Assembly: GCF_030409215.1 (NCBI RefSeq)
Contig: NZ_JAUFPL010000025.1
Coordinates: 1-64,000, forward strand
Reading direction: 5' to 3'
From: Halomonas ramblicola
GTDB lineage: Bacteria > Pseudomonadota > Gammaproteobacteria > Pseudomonadales > Halomonadaceae
Length of the DNA stretch: 64,000 bases
Numbering within the stretch: the stretch's first letter is position 1; every line of letters begins with the position of its first letter. The position numbers and the translations under genes were made by a program. Shown here piece after piece: positions 1 to 8,417 of the stretch. The notes under the pieces are model-generated. The model saw only the letters and a list, made by a program, of their open reading frames with translations, ran no database searches and was not told where the DNA came from.

Positions 1-77
1 TGGACTGGCGAACGCCGCTGGAAGTTTACGCCGAGGTGCTCAAGAAATCCGTCGGTGGACCGAGCACCCTTCAATAG
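1..77 (+). CDS. IS30-family transposase, C-terminal end (partial)
   Basis: The reading frame from base 3 ends at the TAG at 75-77. It gives the residues DWRTPLEVYAEVLKK followed by a short tail, which I recognise as the usual C-terminus of IS30-family transposases. The rest of the gene lies outside the window. The bases just after the stop (about 78-104, ending in a GACCGCC block) are where the right inverted repeat of such an element would lie, but the other end is not available to confirm it. Whether the element is intact cannot be judged from this end. Confidence 0.7.
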   Translation, partial: DWRTPLEVYAEVLKKSVGGPSTLQ

Positions 78-104
78 CGTTGCGCTTGGAACTTGAGACC
101 GCCG

Positions 105-627
105 TTCTTATTGGTGTTTATACCTTTAGGTCTCTTTGGCGGTCCCTTGTAGGACCAGTTGCGATTGATGTATGGTGCCAGTGAGGTTTTTACCTTCGGC
201 TATCGTTTAAATCGTTGTTTTTAAAAAGTTTTCTGGTGCGCTTCTATTTCGTGAGGGGATTCTGATGTAGATAAATTAATCGCACGATTGTATACAATAA
301 AAATAAATTTTCTCAAATTGTTAGTTGCAATTCTAATTCAGTACAGGGTTATGTTTAAGAGCGAATACCATTCAAGCTATTGATTTTAAAAATGAAAAAA
401 TAATAAATGGATATGATTTTTTATAGGAAAAGTTTCGAGGGAATGTTTGTGATAGTATATGCTCATATTTTTTATAATCTTCGTATACAAAATAGTTATT
501 TGGATTGATTTTTATATTGTATTGGCTAACTTTTATCGAAAGTTGTTGTGTGCAGTGACTCTCAAGGTGGTTGTCGTGTCTGATCACTTTCACGCCGCTC
601 CCTTTTCTGGGCGGATCCGGTGCCCCT
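105..627. other. AT-rich stretch between two IS remnants, no gene seen
   Basis: This stretch between the IS30 end and the IS3 remnant is strikingly AT-rich between about 190 and 560, in a window that is otherwise GC-rich. A short inverted repeat (97-103 with 138-144, GACCGCC/GGCGGTC) sits at its left edge. Open frames here have no recognisable protein features and start or end in unrelated sequence, so I call none. The composition suggests foreign DNA left between mobile elements. Confidence 0.55.
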
Positions 628-1136
628 AACCTGCTGAATCGCCAATTCATGGTGGCTGCACCGAATCGGGCCTGGGTGGCCGAAATCACTGTGATCTGGA
701 CGCTGGCTCTATCTGGCGGCGGTGTTCGACCTCCATGACCGGCAACTGGCGGGCTGGGCGATGTCGGACCAAATGCGCACGCCGCTGGTACTGGACGCCC
801 TGGAGATGGCCGTGGGTCGCCGGCAGCCTGGGAGAGGGTGGGTACATCACAGCGACCCCTTGAACCTAAGCAGCACGCGTTGCAGGAATACCGCTCCACG
901 CTGGATTGGCACGGATTCCAGGCTCGATGAGCCGCAAGGGGTAACTGCTAGGACAATGCTGTCATGGAGCGATTTCGGCTCACTGAAAAGCGAACGGCTG
1001 ACCAGCGATACGAGTCCCGCCAGACAGCACGGCGGGATGTGATTGAATACATCGAGATGGAATACAACAGTTGCCGGCTCCACTCGACCCTGGTCTACCC
1101 GACGCCGAGGGAGATCGAAATGGCAGCTGCTGCTTG
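628..1136 (+). pseudogene. Decayed IS3-family transposase (OrfB, C-terminal half)
   Basis: Three frames together give a recognisable IS3-family DDE integrase core. NLLNRQF..PNRAWVAEIT starts at 628. After a frameshift near 700 it continues as LYLAAVFDLHDRQLAGWAMSD, and HHSD follows near 848. After further shifts the frame runs on as GSLKSERL, then TARRDVIEYIEMEYN and a stop at 1134-1136. The first catalytic Asp (normally WVxDIT) is Glu, and the region between HHSD and GSLK is scrambled by several indels. The N-terminal half and OrfA are missing. TGTCCGCT at about 1141 is a plausible right-end remnant. The element is dead. Confidence 0.8.
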
Positions 1137-1179
1137 AAAATGTGTCCGCTCTGACTTGACCTGAACAATGCGTCCCGGT

Positions 1180-1554
1180 TCAGCCAGCAATCTCGCACAA
1201 CCGCCAGGCGCCGCCCTCGATGGGTAGGAAGGCGGCGATCGCCGCGGTGGCGATGACGTGGGTGGTGGCGTTGTCCGGGTCGTGGACGTTGAGCCCGCCG
1301 TGGACCACCTTGACCTCCGGCCGGCCGCGGGGCAGCTCGGTCGCCACGACCCCGGCGTCGACCCGCTCGGGGGCCTGCACGCCGATGGTCACCTCGACCC
1401 GCATCTCGCGGTGGTCGATGCCCAGCGACGTGAACAGCACGAGGGACGAGTGGTGCAGGGCGTCCTGCACGGCGCGGCAGGCCGCCTTGGTGTAGTCCTC
1501 GCCGTAGAGGTCGTTGCCGGTGCCCAGCTCGAGGATGAGGCGTCGTTCAGTCAT
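1180..1554 (-). CDS. Lin0512 family protein (second of pair)
   Basis: This 124-residue soluble protein has no signal peptide. The pattern RLxxxxGxGxxxxxxDYTxAAxRAxxDALxHxSL, then IGVQxPExV and VVxGGLxVxxPD, matches what I know as the Lin0512 family, which has no established biochemical function. Its start overlaps the end of the upstream paralogue by 8 bases (1547-1554), so the two are probably translationally coupled. It is the last gene of a four-gene minus-strand operon with a CobS-like ATPase and a CobT-like VWA protein. The overlap and paralogy suggest a hetero-oligomer acting with the AAA+/VWA pair; that is inference. Confidence 0.8.
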   Translation of the reverse strand: MTERRLILELGTGNDLYGEDYTKAACRAVQDALHHSSLVLFTSLGIDHREMRVEVTIGVQAPERVDAGVVATELPRGRPEVKVVHGGLNVHDPDNATTHVIATAAIAAFLPIEGGAWRLCEIAG

Positions 1555-1900
1555 GGCGGTACTCCATGTCGAAGGAGACGATGACGGCGGCGTTGGCGAT
1601 CACGGTGGTGCCGCCGCCGTCGGGCTTGTCCACGTCGAGGCCGCCCTCGACCACCGAGATGCTTGGCTGGCCGTAGGGGAAGATGCCCAGCAGGGCCGCG
1701 GTCTCCACGGCCTCGGGCTGCTGCACGCCGATCTCGACATCGATCAGCATCGCCTCCTTGGGAAAGCCGAAGGCATCGGCCACATTGAGGGAGTGGTGCC
1801 ACAGGGCGTCGCGGATCGCCCGTGCCGCGGCCGCGGTATAGTCGCGGCTGCGGATCGAGCTACCCATGCCGAACTGGTGCACCAGGCGGGTCTTGGCCAT
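1547..1900 (-). CDS. Lin0512 family protein (first of pair)
   Basis: This 117-residue protein is a paralogue of the following gene. Both share RLxxxFGxG-type N-termini, the DYTxAA..RAxxDALxHxSL segment, IGVQQPE and VVxGGLDVxxPD, but overall identity is modest. I place the start at the ATG at 1900, which begins MAKTRLVHQF and follows a GGAGACC-type ribosome site; an in-frame ATG 54 bases upstream would overlap the preceding gene's end. It begins about 50 bases after the CobT-like gene. No catalytic motif is recognisable. The conserved IGVQ/GGLDV strands are the family signature. Confidence 0.8.
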   Translation of the reverse strand: MAKTRLVHQFGMGSSIRSRDYTAAAARAIRDALWHHSLNVADAFGFPKEAMLIDVEIGVQQPEAVETAALLGIFPYGQPSISVVEGGLDVDKPDGGGTTVIANAAVIVSFDMEYRHD

Positions 1901-1950
1901 AGCGGTCTCCTCGGTATCGGCACGAATGCCGTGTTCTGGTCGTGCGATCG

Positions 1951-3684
1951 TCAACGCCGGTGGCGGCCGCCGATCAGCGCGACGATCTCGTCGAACAACG
2001 CCGTGTCCAGCGCCTCGGACATGTCGGTGGCCAGGCAGCGGCGGTAGAAGGGGCTGAGGTCCAGGCCCACGCCCAGGCCCAGGATCTCCACCCGGCCCTC
2101 CCGGGTGCGCCGGGCGACGACCTCCTTGAGGTGGTTGTCCAGGTAGTAGGCGTCGTTGGCCAGGTGGGTGGCGCCGTCCGCCGGGCAGCCGTCGGAGATC
2201 ACGATCAGCAGGCGCCGGGTCTCGGGCCGTGCAAGCAGGCGCTCACAGGCCCAGTCCACCGCCTCGCCGTCGATGCCCTCGCGGAACAGGTCGGGCTTGA
2301 GCAGGGCGGCGATGTCGGTGCGCGCGCGTCGCCAGCTGCGCTCGGCGTCCTTGAACACCAAGTGGCAGACCTCGTTGAGGCGCCCCGGTCCGCGGGGGCG
2401 CCCGCCGCGCATCCATTCCCGGTAGGCGCGGCCGCCGTTCCAGGCCCCGGTGGTGAAACCGAGCAGCTCGGTGCTGGCGCCGATCATCTCCAGGGCGCGA
2501 ATCAGGCTCTCGGCCATCATCGTCACGGGCATGATGTGGTGCTTCATGGAGCCCGAGCAGTCGATCAGCAGGCTCACGGCGCAGTCGGTGCCCAGCTTGA
2601 CCTGCTCGCGATAGAACAGGCGCCGTTCGGTGGGCGAGCTGACCAGCTGGGCGAGGCGCCGGCCGTCGATGCGGCCTTCCTCCTCGCCGAAGGCCCAGCC
2701 GTCGGGGCGCGGCTCCCAGAGCACGCTGCCGAGTCGGCGGGCCAGGCGGGGCAGGTTGATGCCCTGCTCGGCGGTGGCCTGGTCGAGGCGTTCGCGGTTC
2801 TCGCGCAGCAGGGCCCGGCGCACCAGGCGGCCGGCGGCGACCTCGCGATCGAAGCGGGTGGTGAAGACCCGGTAGGCGAGGGCGGCGTCCTCGAATACCT
2901 TGCTGCGGCCGGTGGTCGCGGCGGCGATGCCGTCCTCGTCGCCGTCGCCCTCCTCGAAGTCGAGCAGCAGGGCGAAGGCGCCGGTGGCCTCCTCGTCCCG
3001 GTCCGCCGCCACGTCGTCGTCCCCGGTCCGGGCCCGTTCGGCGCGCACCCGCTCGCCGACGACCCGGGCGATCGCCAGGGCGTGCCCGGCGTAGGCGGCC
3101 TGGTCGTGGCGATGCCGGCGCAGGCCGTAAAGCGCCGTGCCCAGCTCGCCCACCAGGGAGGCGCGGGTGCCCTCGATATAGTCCTCGGTCTCCTCCAGCA
3201 CCGGCCGGGCCTGCAGCCGCGACCAGCACATCTGGGCCACGGTGTAGAGCAGCAGGCCGAGGCTGCCCTCGGTCAGCCCGGAGCGATGGAAGGCCCGCGA
3301 CCAGCGCGCGAAGCGGCGCAGCAGGTTGTCGGCCATGCCCGGCATGTCATGGGGGGCCCGGGTCTCGACGCGCAGCTGCTCGAGCAGCTCGAAGACCAGC
3401 CGTTCGACCGGGTCCTCCGGGCAGTGCCGGCGGTGGAGGGCCGCGTCGGAGTGCAGCAGACGCAGCGCCATGCCGTCGGCGGCGGCCCGGCAATCGGCGA
3501 AATCGTCCTGCGCGGGGTCGATGCGCAGGTGGGGCGCATGGGTCGGCAGGCGCGCCTCGCCCCGATAGAGGCGCCGCCCGCGATAGTGCAGGTCGGCATG
3601 GCCGGTCAGCGCACGCAGGCTGGCCGCGCACAACTCCTCGATCCGCTGCTGGCGGCGCGCCTGCTGCTGGGCGCTCGCGGTCAT
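1951..3684 (-). CDS. CobT-like VWA-domain protein (chelatase-type subunit)
   Basis: The 577-residue protein resembles CobT, the VWA subunit that works with CobS to drive metal insertion by CobN. The N-terminal ~220 residues are helical. An acidic linker lies at about 221-252. The C-terminal VWA domain carries the MIDAS motif DCSGSM at about 375-380, the CobT-like IDGEAVDWA segment near 471-479 and ISDG at about 496-499. CobT itself is usually somewhat longer. The ATG overlaps the stop of the CobS-like gene by 4 bases (ATGA). No cobN or other corrin gene is in the window, so a role in cobalamin synthesis is uncertain. It may remodel or metallate a different target. Confidence 0.8.
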   Translation of the reverse strand: MTASAQQQARRQQRIEELCAASLRALTGHADLHYRGRRLYRGEARLPTHAPHLRIDPAQDDFADCRAAADGMALRLLHSDAALHRRHCPEDPVERLVFELLEQLRVETRAPHDMPGMADNLLRRFARWSRAFHRSGLTEGSLGLLLYTVAQMCWSRLQARPVLEETEDYIEGTRASLVGELGTALYGLRRHRHDQAAYAGHALAIARVVGERVRAERARTGDDDVAADRDEEATGAFALLLDFEEGDGDEDGIAAATTGRSKVFEDAALAYRVFTTRFDREVAAGRLVRRALLRENRERLDQATAEQGINLPRLARRLGSVLWEPRPDGWAFGEEEGRIDGRRLAQLVSSPTERRLFYREQVKLGTDCAVSLLIDCSGSMKHHIMPVTMMAESLIRALEMIGASTELLGFTTGAWNGGRAYREWMRGGRPRGPGRLNEVCHLVFKDAERSWRRARTDIAALLKPDLFREGIDGEAVDWACERLLARPETRRLLIVISDGCPADGATHLANDAYYLDNHLKEVVARRTREGRVEILGLGVGLDLSPFYRRCLATDMSEALDTALFDEIVALIGGRHRR

Positions 3685-4661
3685 GACGGAGTCGCCTCCC
3701 GCATCCAGGACTCGTCGAGTTCCTCGCCGAAGCAGCGCTGGTAGTACTCGGCGACGAGGGGGCGCTCGGCCGCGTCGCACTTGTTGAGGAAGGAGAGGCG
3801 GAAGGCCAGGGCGGGGTTGCGGAAGATCTCGCAGTTCTCCGCCCAGGTGATCACCGTGCGCGGCGACATCAGCGTCGACAGGTCGCCGGCGGCGAAGCCC
3901 CGGCGGGTCAGGTTGGCCACGGCCACCATGGCGGCGATGAGCTTTCGCCCCTTCTCGCTGTCCTTGGACGGGACCCGGCCGAGCACGATGGCCGCCTCCT
4001 CGTCGCGGGGCAGGTAATCGAGCTTGGCGACGATGTTCCAGCGATCGATCTGGGCGTGATTGAGCACCTGGGTGCCCTGGTAGAGCCCGCTGAGGTTGCC
4101 CAGCCCCACGGTATTGGCGGTGGCGAACAGCCGGAAGTGGGGATGCGGGTGAATCACCCGATTCTGGTCGAGCAGGGTGAAGTGACCGTCCCGCTCGAGG
4201 ATGCGCTGGATCACGAACATCACGTCCGGCCGGCCGGCATCGTACTCGTCGAAGATCAGCGCCACCGGCCGCTGCAGCGACCAGGGCACGATGCCTTCCT
4301 GGAATTCGGTGACCTGCATCCCGTCGCGCACCACGATGGCGTCCTTGCCGACCAGGTCCAGGCGGCTGATATGGCCGTCCAGGTTGACCCTCAGGCAGGG
4401 CCAGTTGAGACGGGCGGCGACCTGCTCGATATGGGTCGACTTGCCGGTGCCGTGCAGCCCCTGGACCATCACCCGGCGATTGCGGGTGAAGCCGGCGAGG
4501 ATCGCCAGGGTCACGTCGGGGTTGAAGCGATAGGCCGCGTCGATCTCGGGGACGTATTCGTCGCGTTCGCTGAAGGCGGGCACCTGCAGGTCGCTGTCGA
4601 TGCCGAAGAGCTCGCGTGCCGAGCGCATGACGTCGGGCTGGGCATTCATCGGGTCGGTCAT
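3681..4661 (-). CDS. CobS-like AAA+ ATPase (MoxR/CobS group)
   Basis: The protein has 326 residues, about CobS length. It begins with a CobS-like N-terminal segment containing VPAFSERDEYVPEID. Walker A is GLHGTGKST at 68-76, Walker B is ALIFDEYD at 134-141, and FATAN at 179-183 is the sensor-1 region. The ATG at 4661 follows a GGAGACAGTG ribosome site; longer in-frame starts run into non-coding sequence. It is the first gene of the operon, overlaps the VWA gene by 4 bases and is followed by two Lin0512 genes. In known CobNST complexes, CobS hydrolyses ATP in a ring with CobT. Here the client protein is unknown. Confidence 0.82.
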   Translation of the reverse strand: MTDPMNAQPDVMRSARELFGIDSDLQVPAFSERDEYVPEIDAAYRFNPDVTLAILAGFTRNRRVMVQGLHGTGKSTHIEQVAARLNWPCLRVNLDGHISRLDLVGKDAIVVRDGMQVTEFQEGIVPWSLQRPVALIFDEYDAGRPDVMFVIQRILERDGHFTLLDQNRVIHPHPHFRLFATANTVGLGNLSGLYQGTQVLNHAQIDRWNIVAKLDYLPRDEEAAIVLGRVPSKDSEKGRKLIAAMVAVANLTRRGFAAGDLSTLMSPRTVITWAENCEIFRNPALAFRLSFLNKCDAAERPLVAEYYQRCFGEELDESWMREATPS

Positions 4662-5008
4662 CACTGTCTCCTCGGCCCGCCGGGGACCTTTCATCATGGG
4701 GACCCCGCATCTCGCCTGGCAACGACGACACGCTCGGGGTGTTCCGCGAGCATAGATCAATTCCATAAAAAGAATCAAATCGTACCGATTTATGGGATTT
4801 TTCTCGTTGGGCGGCGGGCCGGCCGGGGCGAGATCGCTGGACGCCTGTCGGATGCCATGTCCCGGGCAGGCGCCTGGCCCAACAAGCCGGGCGAATCTGG
4901 CGCTAATCCGGTGGGTGTCCGGCCAGTAGGCTCGGTTACCAGAGGTGGGGGCGAGCCGAGGGGCTTCTGCCATCCGCAAATGCACGACGACACATCCAGG
5001 AGAGAGCG
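4662..5008. promoter_or_regulatory. Divergent intergenic region with AT-rich inverted repeat
   Basis: This stretch separates the minus-strand CobS-like operon from the plus-strand SnoaL-like gene. It holds an imperfect inverted repeat, AATTCCATAAA at 4759-4769 and TTTATGGGATT at 4789-4799 (10 of 11 positions pair), in a locally AT-rich patch about 100 bases upstream of the CobS-like start. Position and symmetry fit an operator or promoter for that operon; the binding protein is unknown. The rest, 4800-4990, shows no gene. Confidence 0.4.
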
Positions 5009-5392
5009 ATGAGCCTGCCCACTGTGGAATTCCTGAAAGCCTTCAGCGATGCCTTGAACCGTCACGACATCGATGCCGTGATGGCGATGATGACCGAGGA
5101 TTGCGTGTTCCACGCCATCGCCGGTCCGGAGCTGATGGGCAAGAGCTTCGTGGGGCAACGCGAGGTCCGCCAGGCGCTGGAGAATGCCTGGAAGACCGCG
5201 CCCGACGCGGCCTGGGTCGACGGCGAGCATTACGTGGTCGGCGATCACGGCTTCTCGGAGACCACCTACCAGGGCACCGCCGCCGACGGGGCCCGCTCCG
5301 AGGCGCGCATGGTGGATGTCTTCACCTTCCGTGACGGCAAGATCGCCGTGAAGAACGCCTTCCGCAAGAACCGGCCGCCGGTCAACGTCTGA
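5009..5392 (+). CDS. SnoaL-like / NTF2-fold protein
   Basis: This 127-residue cytoplasmic protein has the SnoaL/ketosteroid-isomerase-like pattern: an N-terminal helix (FLKAFSDALNRHDIDAVMAMMTEDCVFH), central strands and a C-terminal strand ending VFTFRDGKIAVKNAF. A good ribosome site (AGGAGAGAGCG) precedes the ATG. It lies 48 bases upstream of the FAD oxidase and is probably co-transcribed with it. Members of this fold act as small isomerases, dehydratases or binding proteins, and the exact reaction cannot be read from the sequence. A helper role in the amine-oxidation pathway is inferred from context only. Confidence 0.75.
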   Translation: MSLPTVEFLKAFSDALNRHDIDAVMAMMTEDCVFHAIAGPELMGKSFVGQREVRQALENAWKTAPDAAWVDGEHYVVGDHGFSETTYQGTAADGARSEARMVDVFTFRDGKIAVKNAFRKNRPPVNV

Positions 5393-5440
5393 TCGGCGTC
5401 ACCAGCGAGTCACGGCATCCAGACTGCGAGGAGTCCGATC

Positions 5441-6880
5441 ATGGAAACCACGACGCCAACCGAGGGGGTGGGGGCCGGACGCAGCACCGCGCCGTCCCGA
5501 CCCTATGACCCGGCCTATGATCCCCTGAAGAGCGCCAATCCGGGGCAGGGGCGCGACTACGCGCCCACCTACTGGATCGGCACGGCGGGCGAGCCGCCGG
5601 CCGACGACGGCCCGGTCGGCGGCGACATGGACGCCGATGTGGTGATCATCGGCTCCGGCTTCACCGGACTGAGCGCGGCGATCTTCCTGGCTCGGGAGCA
5701 TGGCATCAAGGCCACCGTGCTCGAGGCCAATCGCGCCAGCTGGGGGTGCTCCACGCGCAACGGCGGCCAGGCCCAGTGCGCCTCGGGCCGCCTCAAGCGC
5801 TCGCAGTGGATCCAGCGCTACGGCCTGGATGCCGCGCTCAGGCTCCACGAGGAGTGCCTGGCCGGCATGGCGACCTTCAAGGAGCTGATCGCCGACATCG
5901 ACTGCGATCCCCAGCCGGGAGGGCATCTCTATGTCGCCCATCGCGACAAGGTGATGCCCACCCTGGAGAAGGAGGCCAGGCTGCTGCGCGAGACCTTCGA
6001 CTACGACGCCCGGATCCTGGATGCCGAGACGGTCAAGCGCGACTGGCTCGGCGACCGGGAGGCCGCCGGGGCCATGCACGAGCCCGAGGGCATCGGCATC
6101 CATGCCGGCAAGCTGGCCTTCGGCTATCATCGCAAGGCGCGAGCGCTGGGGGTGAAGATCCACCCCTCGAGCCCGGTGCTGGGCTTCGAGACCCGCGGCG
6201 GCGTCCACTACCTGACGACCCCGGGCGGGGTGGTCAAGGCGCGCGCCGTGGGCATCGCCACCGGCGGCTACACGTCGCAGCGCCTGCATCCCTCGCTGAA
6301 GAATCGCCTGTTGCCCATCCTCTCCAACTCGATCGTCACCCGGCCCCTGAGCGATGACGAGCTCGCGGCCTGTAACTTCAAGACGCGTCAGGTCATCACC
6401 GACACCCGGGTGCTGCGTCACTACTACCGCCTGCTGCCCGACAATCGCGTGCAGATCGGCAGCCGCAGCGCGGTGACCGGCCGCGATGCCCCACAGCAGA
6501 AGTACGAGGACCGGCTGATCGGCGACCTGCATCGCAAGTTCCCGGCCCTCGAGGGCATCCAGATCGACTACTCCTGGTGGGGCTGGGTCGACGTCAGCCA
6601 CGACATGATGCCGCGCATCCATCAGCCCGACCCGCGCGAGACGGTCTACTACGCGCTGGGCTACGGCGGCAACGGCGTGATGTACTCGGCCCAGGCCGGG
6701 CGTCGCCTGGCGCAGTGGATCGCCGGGCAGGGCCGGACTCTCGACCTGCCGATCTTCACCTCCAGGCTGCCGTTCCCCAACGTCCGCGAGAGGGTCGAGT
6801 CCCAGGCCTTCGCCCCCTTCCGGCGCCTCGGCCAGCGCCTGCTGTACCGCTGGTACCACCTCAAGGACGAGGTGCTCTGA
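5441..6880 (+). CDS. FAD-dependent oxidoreductase, OrdL/PuuB (DAO) type
   Basis: The 479-residue flavoprotein has an N-terminal dinucleotide-binding motif VVIIGSGFTGLSAAIFLA at about 67-84, then STRNGGQAQCASG, typical of the D-amino-acid-oxidase-like family that includes gamma-glutamylputrescine oxidase (PuuB/OrdL). ATGGYTSQRLHP and the C-terminal YALGYGGNGVMYSAQAGRRLAQWI supply the second FAD contact. It would oxidise an amine C-N bond to an imine or aldehyde. There is no signal peptide. A GAGGAG ribosome site precedes the ATG. It lies beside a SnoaL-like gene and opposite a MocR regulator. With the gamma-glutamyl ligase at 14830 nearby, a gamma-glutamylated amine is one possible substrate; a free amine or amino acid is equally possible. 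Confidence 0.8.
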   Translation: METTTPTEGVGAGRSTAPSRPYDPAYDPLKSANPGQGRDYAPTYWIGTAGEPPADDGPVGGDMDADVVIIGSGFTGLSAAIFLAREHGIKATVLEANRASWGCSTRNGGQAQCASGRLKRSQWIQRYGLDAALRLHEECLAGMATFKELIADIDCDPQPGGHLYVAHRDKVMPTLEKEARLLRETFDYDARILDAETVKRDWLGDREAAGAMHEPEGIGIHAGKLAFGYHRKARALGVKIHPSSPVLGFETRGGVHYLTTPGGVVKARAVGIATGGYTSQRLHPSLKNRLLPILSNSIVTRPLSDDELAACNFKTRQVITDTRVLRHYYRLLPDNRVQIGSRSAVTGRDAPQQKYEDRLIGDLHRKFPALEGIQIDYSWWGWVDVSHDMMPRIHQPDPRETVYYALGYGGNGVMYSAQAGRRLAQWIAGQGRTLDLPIFTSRLPFPNVRERVESQAFAPFRRLGQRLLYRWYHLKDEVL

Positions 6881-6947
6881 GCTTCCCGGAATCCCTCCCC
6901 CTACGCCATGGCCATCCACCGGGTGACCATGGCGTGGTCTTCCATCC

Positions 6948-8417
6948 CTAGCGTCGAATCGCCCGGGGAATGAGCGCCGCCAGGCGCTCGATGCCGGGCT
7001 CGATACGCTTCTCGGCGATCGCCGAGAAGCCCAGCCGGAAGAACTCGGTGCGCGGCCGGTCGAAGAAGTGGATGTCGCCGCACTCGATCAGGATGCTCTG
7101 CTCGCGGGCCAGCCGCCGGAGTTCGTGACAGTCGAGGCCGGCCGGGCCCTGGATCCAGAAACAGGAACCGCCGTAGGTCGAGGGTACCGAGGACTGCGGC
7201 ATGTGCCGCGCCAGGGCGTCGCCCATGCACTGCCAGCGGCTGTGGAAGACCTGGTGGATCTGGCGCAGCAGGGCATCGTGATAGCCGCGGTCGAGGAACA
7301 GCGCCACGGCGCGCTGGTTGTTGGTCGGCGGGTGACGCAGCATCAGCCGCCGCAGCGCTCGCGCCTCGCGGATCAATGCCGGCGGCCCCACCATGTAGCC
7401 CAGCCGCAGCCCCGGGGCCAGGGTCTTGGACAGGCTGCCCACGTAGATCACCCGGTTGTGCCGGTCGAGGCTCTTCAGCGCCGGGGTGGGGTTGTCGAGG
7501 TAGTTGGTCTCGCTCTCGTAGTCGTCCTCGATGATCAGGAAGTTGTCGATCTCGGCCAGGTCGAGCAGCGCCCGGCGCCGCTCCAGCGGCATGGTCACTG
7601 TGGTCGGCGCCTGGTGGCTGGGGGTCACGTAGACCAGCTGGCAGTCGCTGATCGGGGGCTCGGGGCGCATGCCCTGCTCGTCCACCGGCAACAGCCGGAT
7701 GTCGTCGGTGAAGGTGCGGGCGATGTTGTACATGTCGACGTAGCCGGGATTTTCGATGCCGAACCGCCGGCCCGCCTTGAGCAGCAGCATGCTGGCGATC
7801 CACAGCGCCTGCTGGGCGCCCACCGTGACCAGGATCTCGTCGGGCGAGGCCCACACCCCCCGGCGCGGCAGCAGACGCTTGTGGATCTGCTCGATCAGCA
7901 GCGGGTCGTCGTCGTTGAGGTGGTCCACCGACCAGCTGCGGATGGCCGGCACGCTCATGGAGTCGCGGCTGCACTCCCGCCAGTGCTGGGTGGGGAAGAG
8001 CTCGGGATCGATCTGGCCGTAGATGAAGGGATAGTCGTAGCGGGGCCAGTCGCTGGGCTTGTTGATCGTCTGCTGCTGCGACGGCCGCATGGTCAGCAGC
8101 TCCTCCCAGGGCAGGCGGTCGGCCTCGATGTCGTTGAGCCGTTCGGGCTTCTCCACGCGCCCCTCGAGGATCTCCGGGTTGACGAAGTAGCCGCTGCGGC
8201 TCTTGGCCACCAGGTAGCCGTCGTCGAGCAGCTGCTCGTAGGCCAGCATCACGGTATTGCGGGCGATATGCAGCTCCCTGGCCAGTTTGCGGCTGGAGGG
8301 CAGGGCCTCGTCGAGGGGGATATGACCATCGAGGATGGCGCGGGCGATCTGCTCGCGCAGCTGCTGTTGCAGGCTGGCCGGCAGGTCGGCATCGAGATGG
8401 AAGAGGAGCTGGCTCAT
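6948..8417 (-). CDS. MocR-family (GntR/aminotransferase) transcriptional regulator
   Basis: The protein has 489 residues in two parts. The N-terminal GntR-type winged helix is at about 10-75 (LREQIARAILDGHIPLDEALPSSRKLA). A fold-type I aminotransferase-like domain follows, with the PLP lysine motif YVGSLSKTLAPGLRLGYMV and the upstream EDDYESE segment. This architecture is the MocR/GabR/TauR/PdxR group, which senses PLP adducts of amino compounds. It converges with the FAD oxidase gene (stops about 67 bases apart) and is transcribed away from the TRAP operon across 492 bases. The likely targets are the TRAP operon and perhaps the oxidase; the effector is probably an amine or amino acid. Confidence 0.88.
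   Translation of the reverse strand: MSQLLFHLDADLPASLQQQLREQIARAILDGHIPLDEALPSSRKLARELHIARNTVMLAYEQLLDDGYLVAKSRSGYFVNPEILEGRVEKPERLNDIEADRLPWEELLTMRPSQQQTINKPSDWPRYDYPFIYGQIDPELFPTQHWRECSRDSMSVPAIRSWSVDHLNDDDPLLIEQIHKRLLPRRGVWASPDEILVTVGAQQALWIASMLLLKAGRRFGIENPGYVDMYNIARTFTDDIRLLPVDEQGMRPEPPISDCQLVYVTPSHQAPTTVTMPLERRRALLDLAEIDNFLIIEDDYESETNYLDNPTPALKSLDRHNRVIYVGSLSKTLAPGLRLGYMVGPPALIREARALRRLMLRHPPTNNQRAVALFLDRGYHDALLRQIHQVFHSRWQCMGDALARHMPQSSVPSTYGGSCFWIQGPAGLDCHELRRLAREQSILIECGDIHFFDRPRTEFFRLGFSAIAEKRIEPGIERLAALIPRAIRR

Noticed and set aside
372..899. A 175-codon minus-strand frame spanning the AT-rich region and the IS3 remnant
   Set aside because: It joins low-complexity AT-rich sequence to the reverse strand of a transposase remnant; no motif and no ribosome site.
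1942..3744. A 600-codon open frame on the plus strand
   Set aside because: Antisense shadow of the CobT-like gene, which carries the VWA motif and the operon overlaps.
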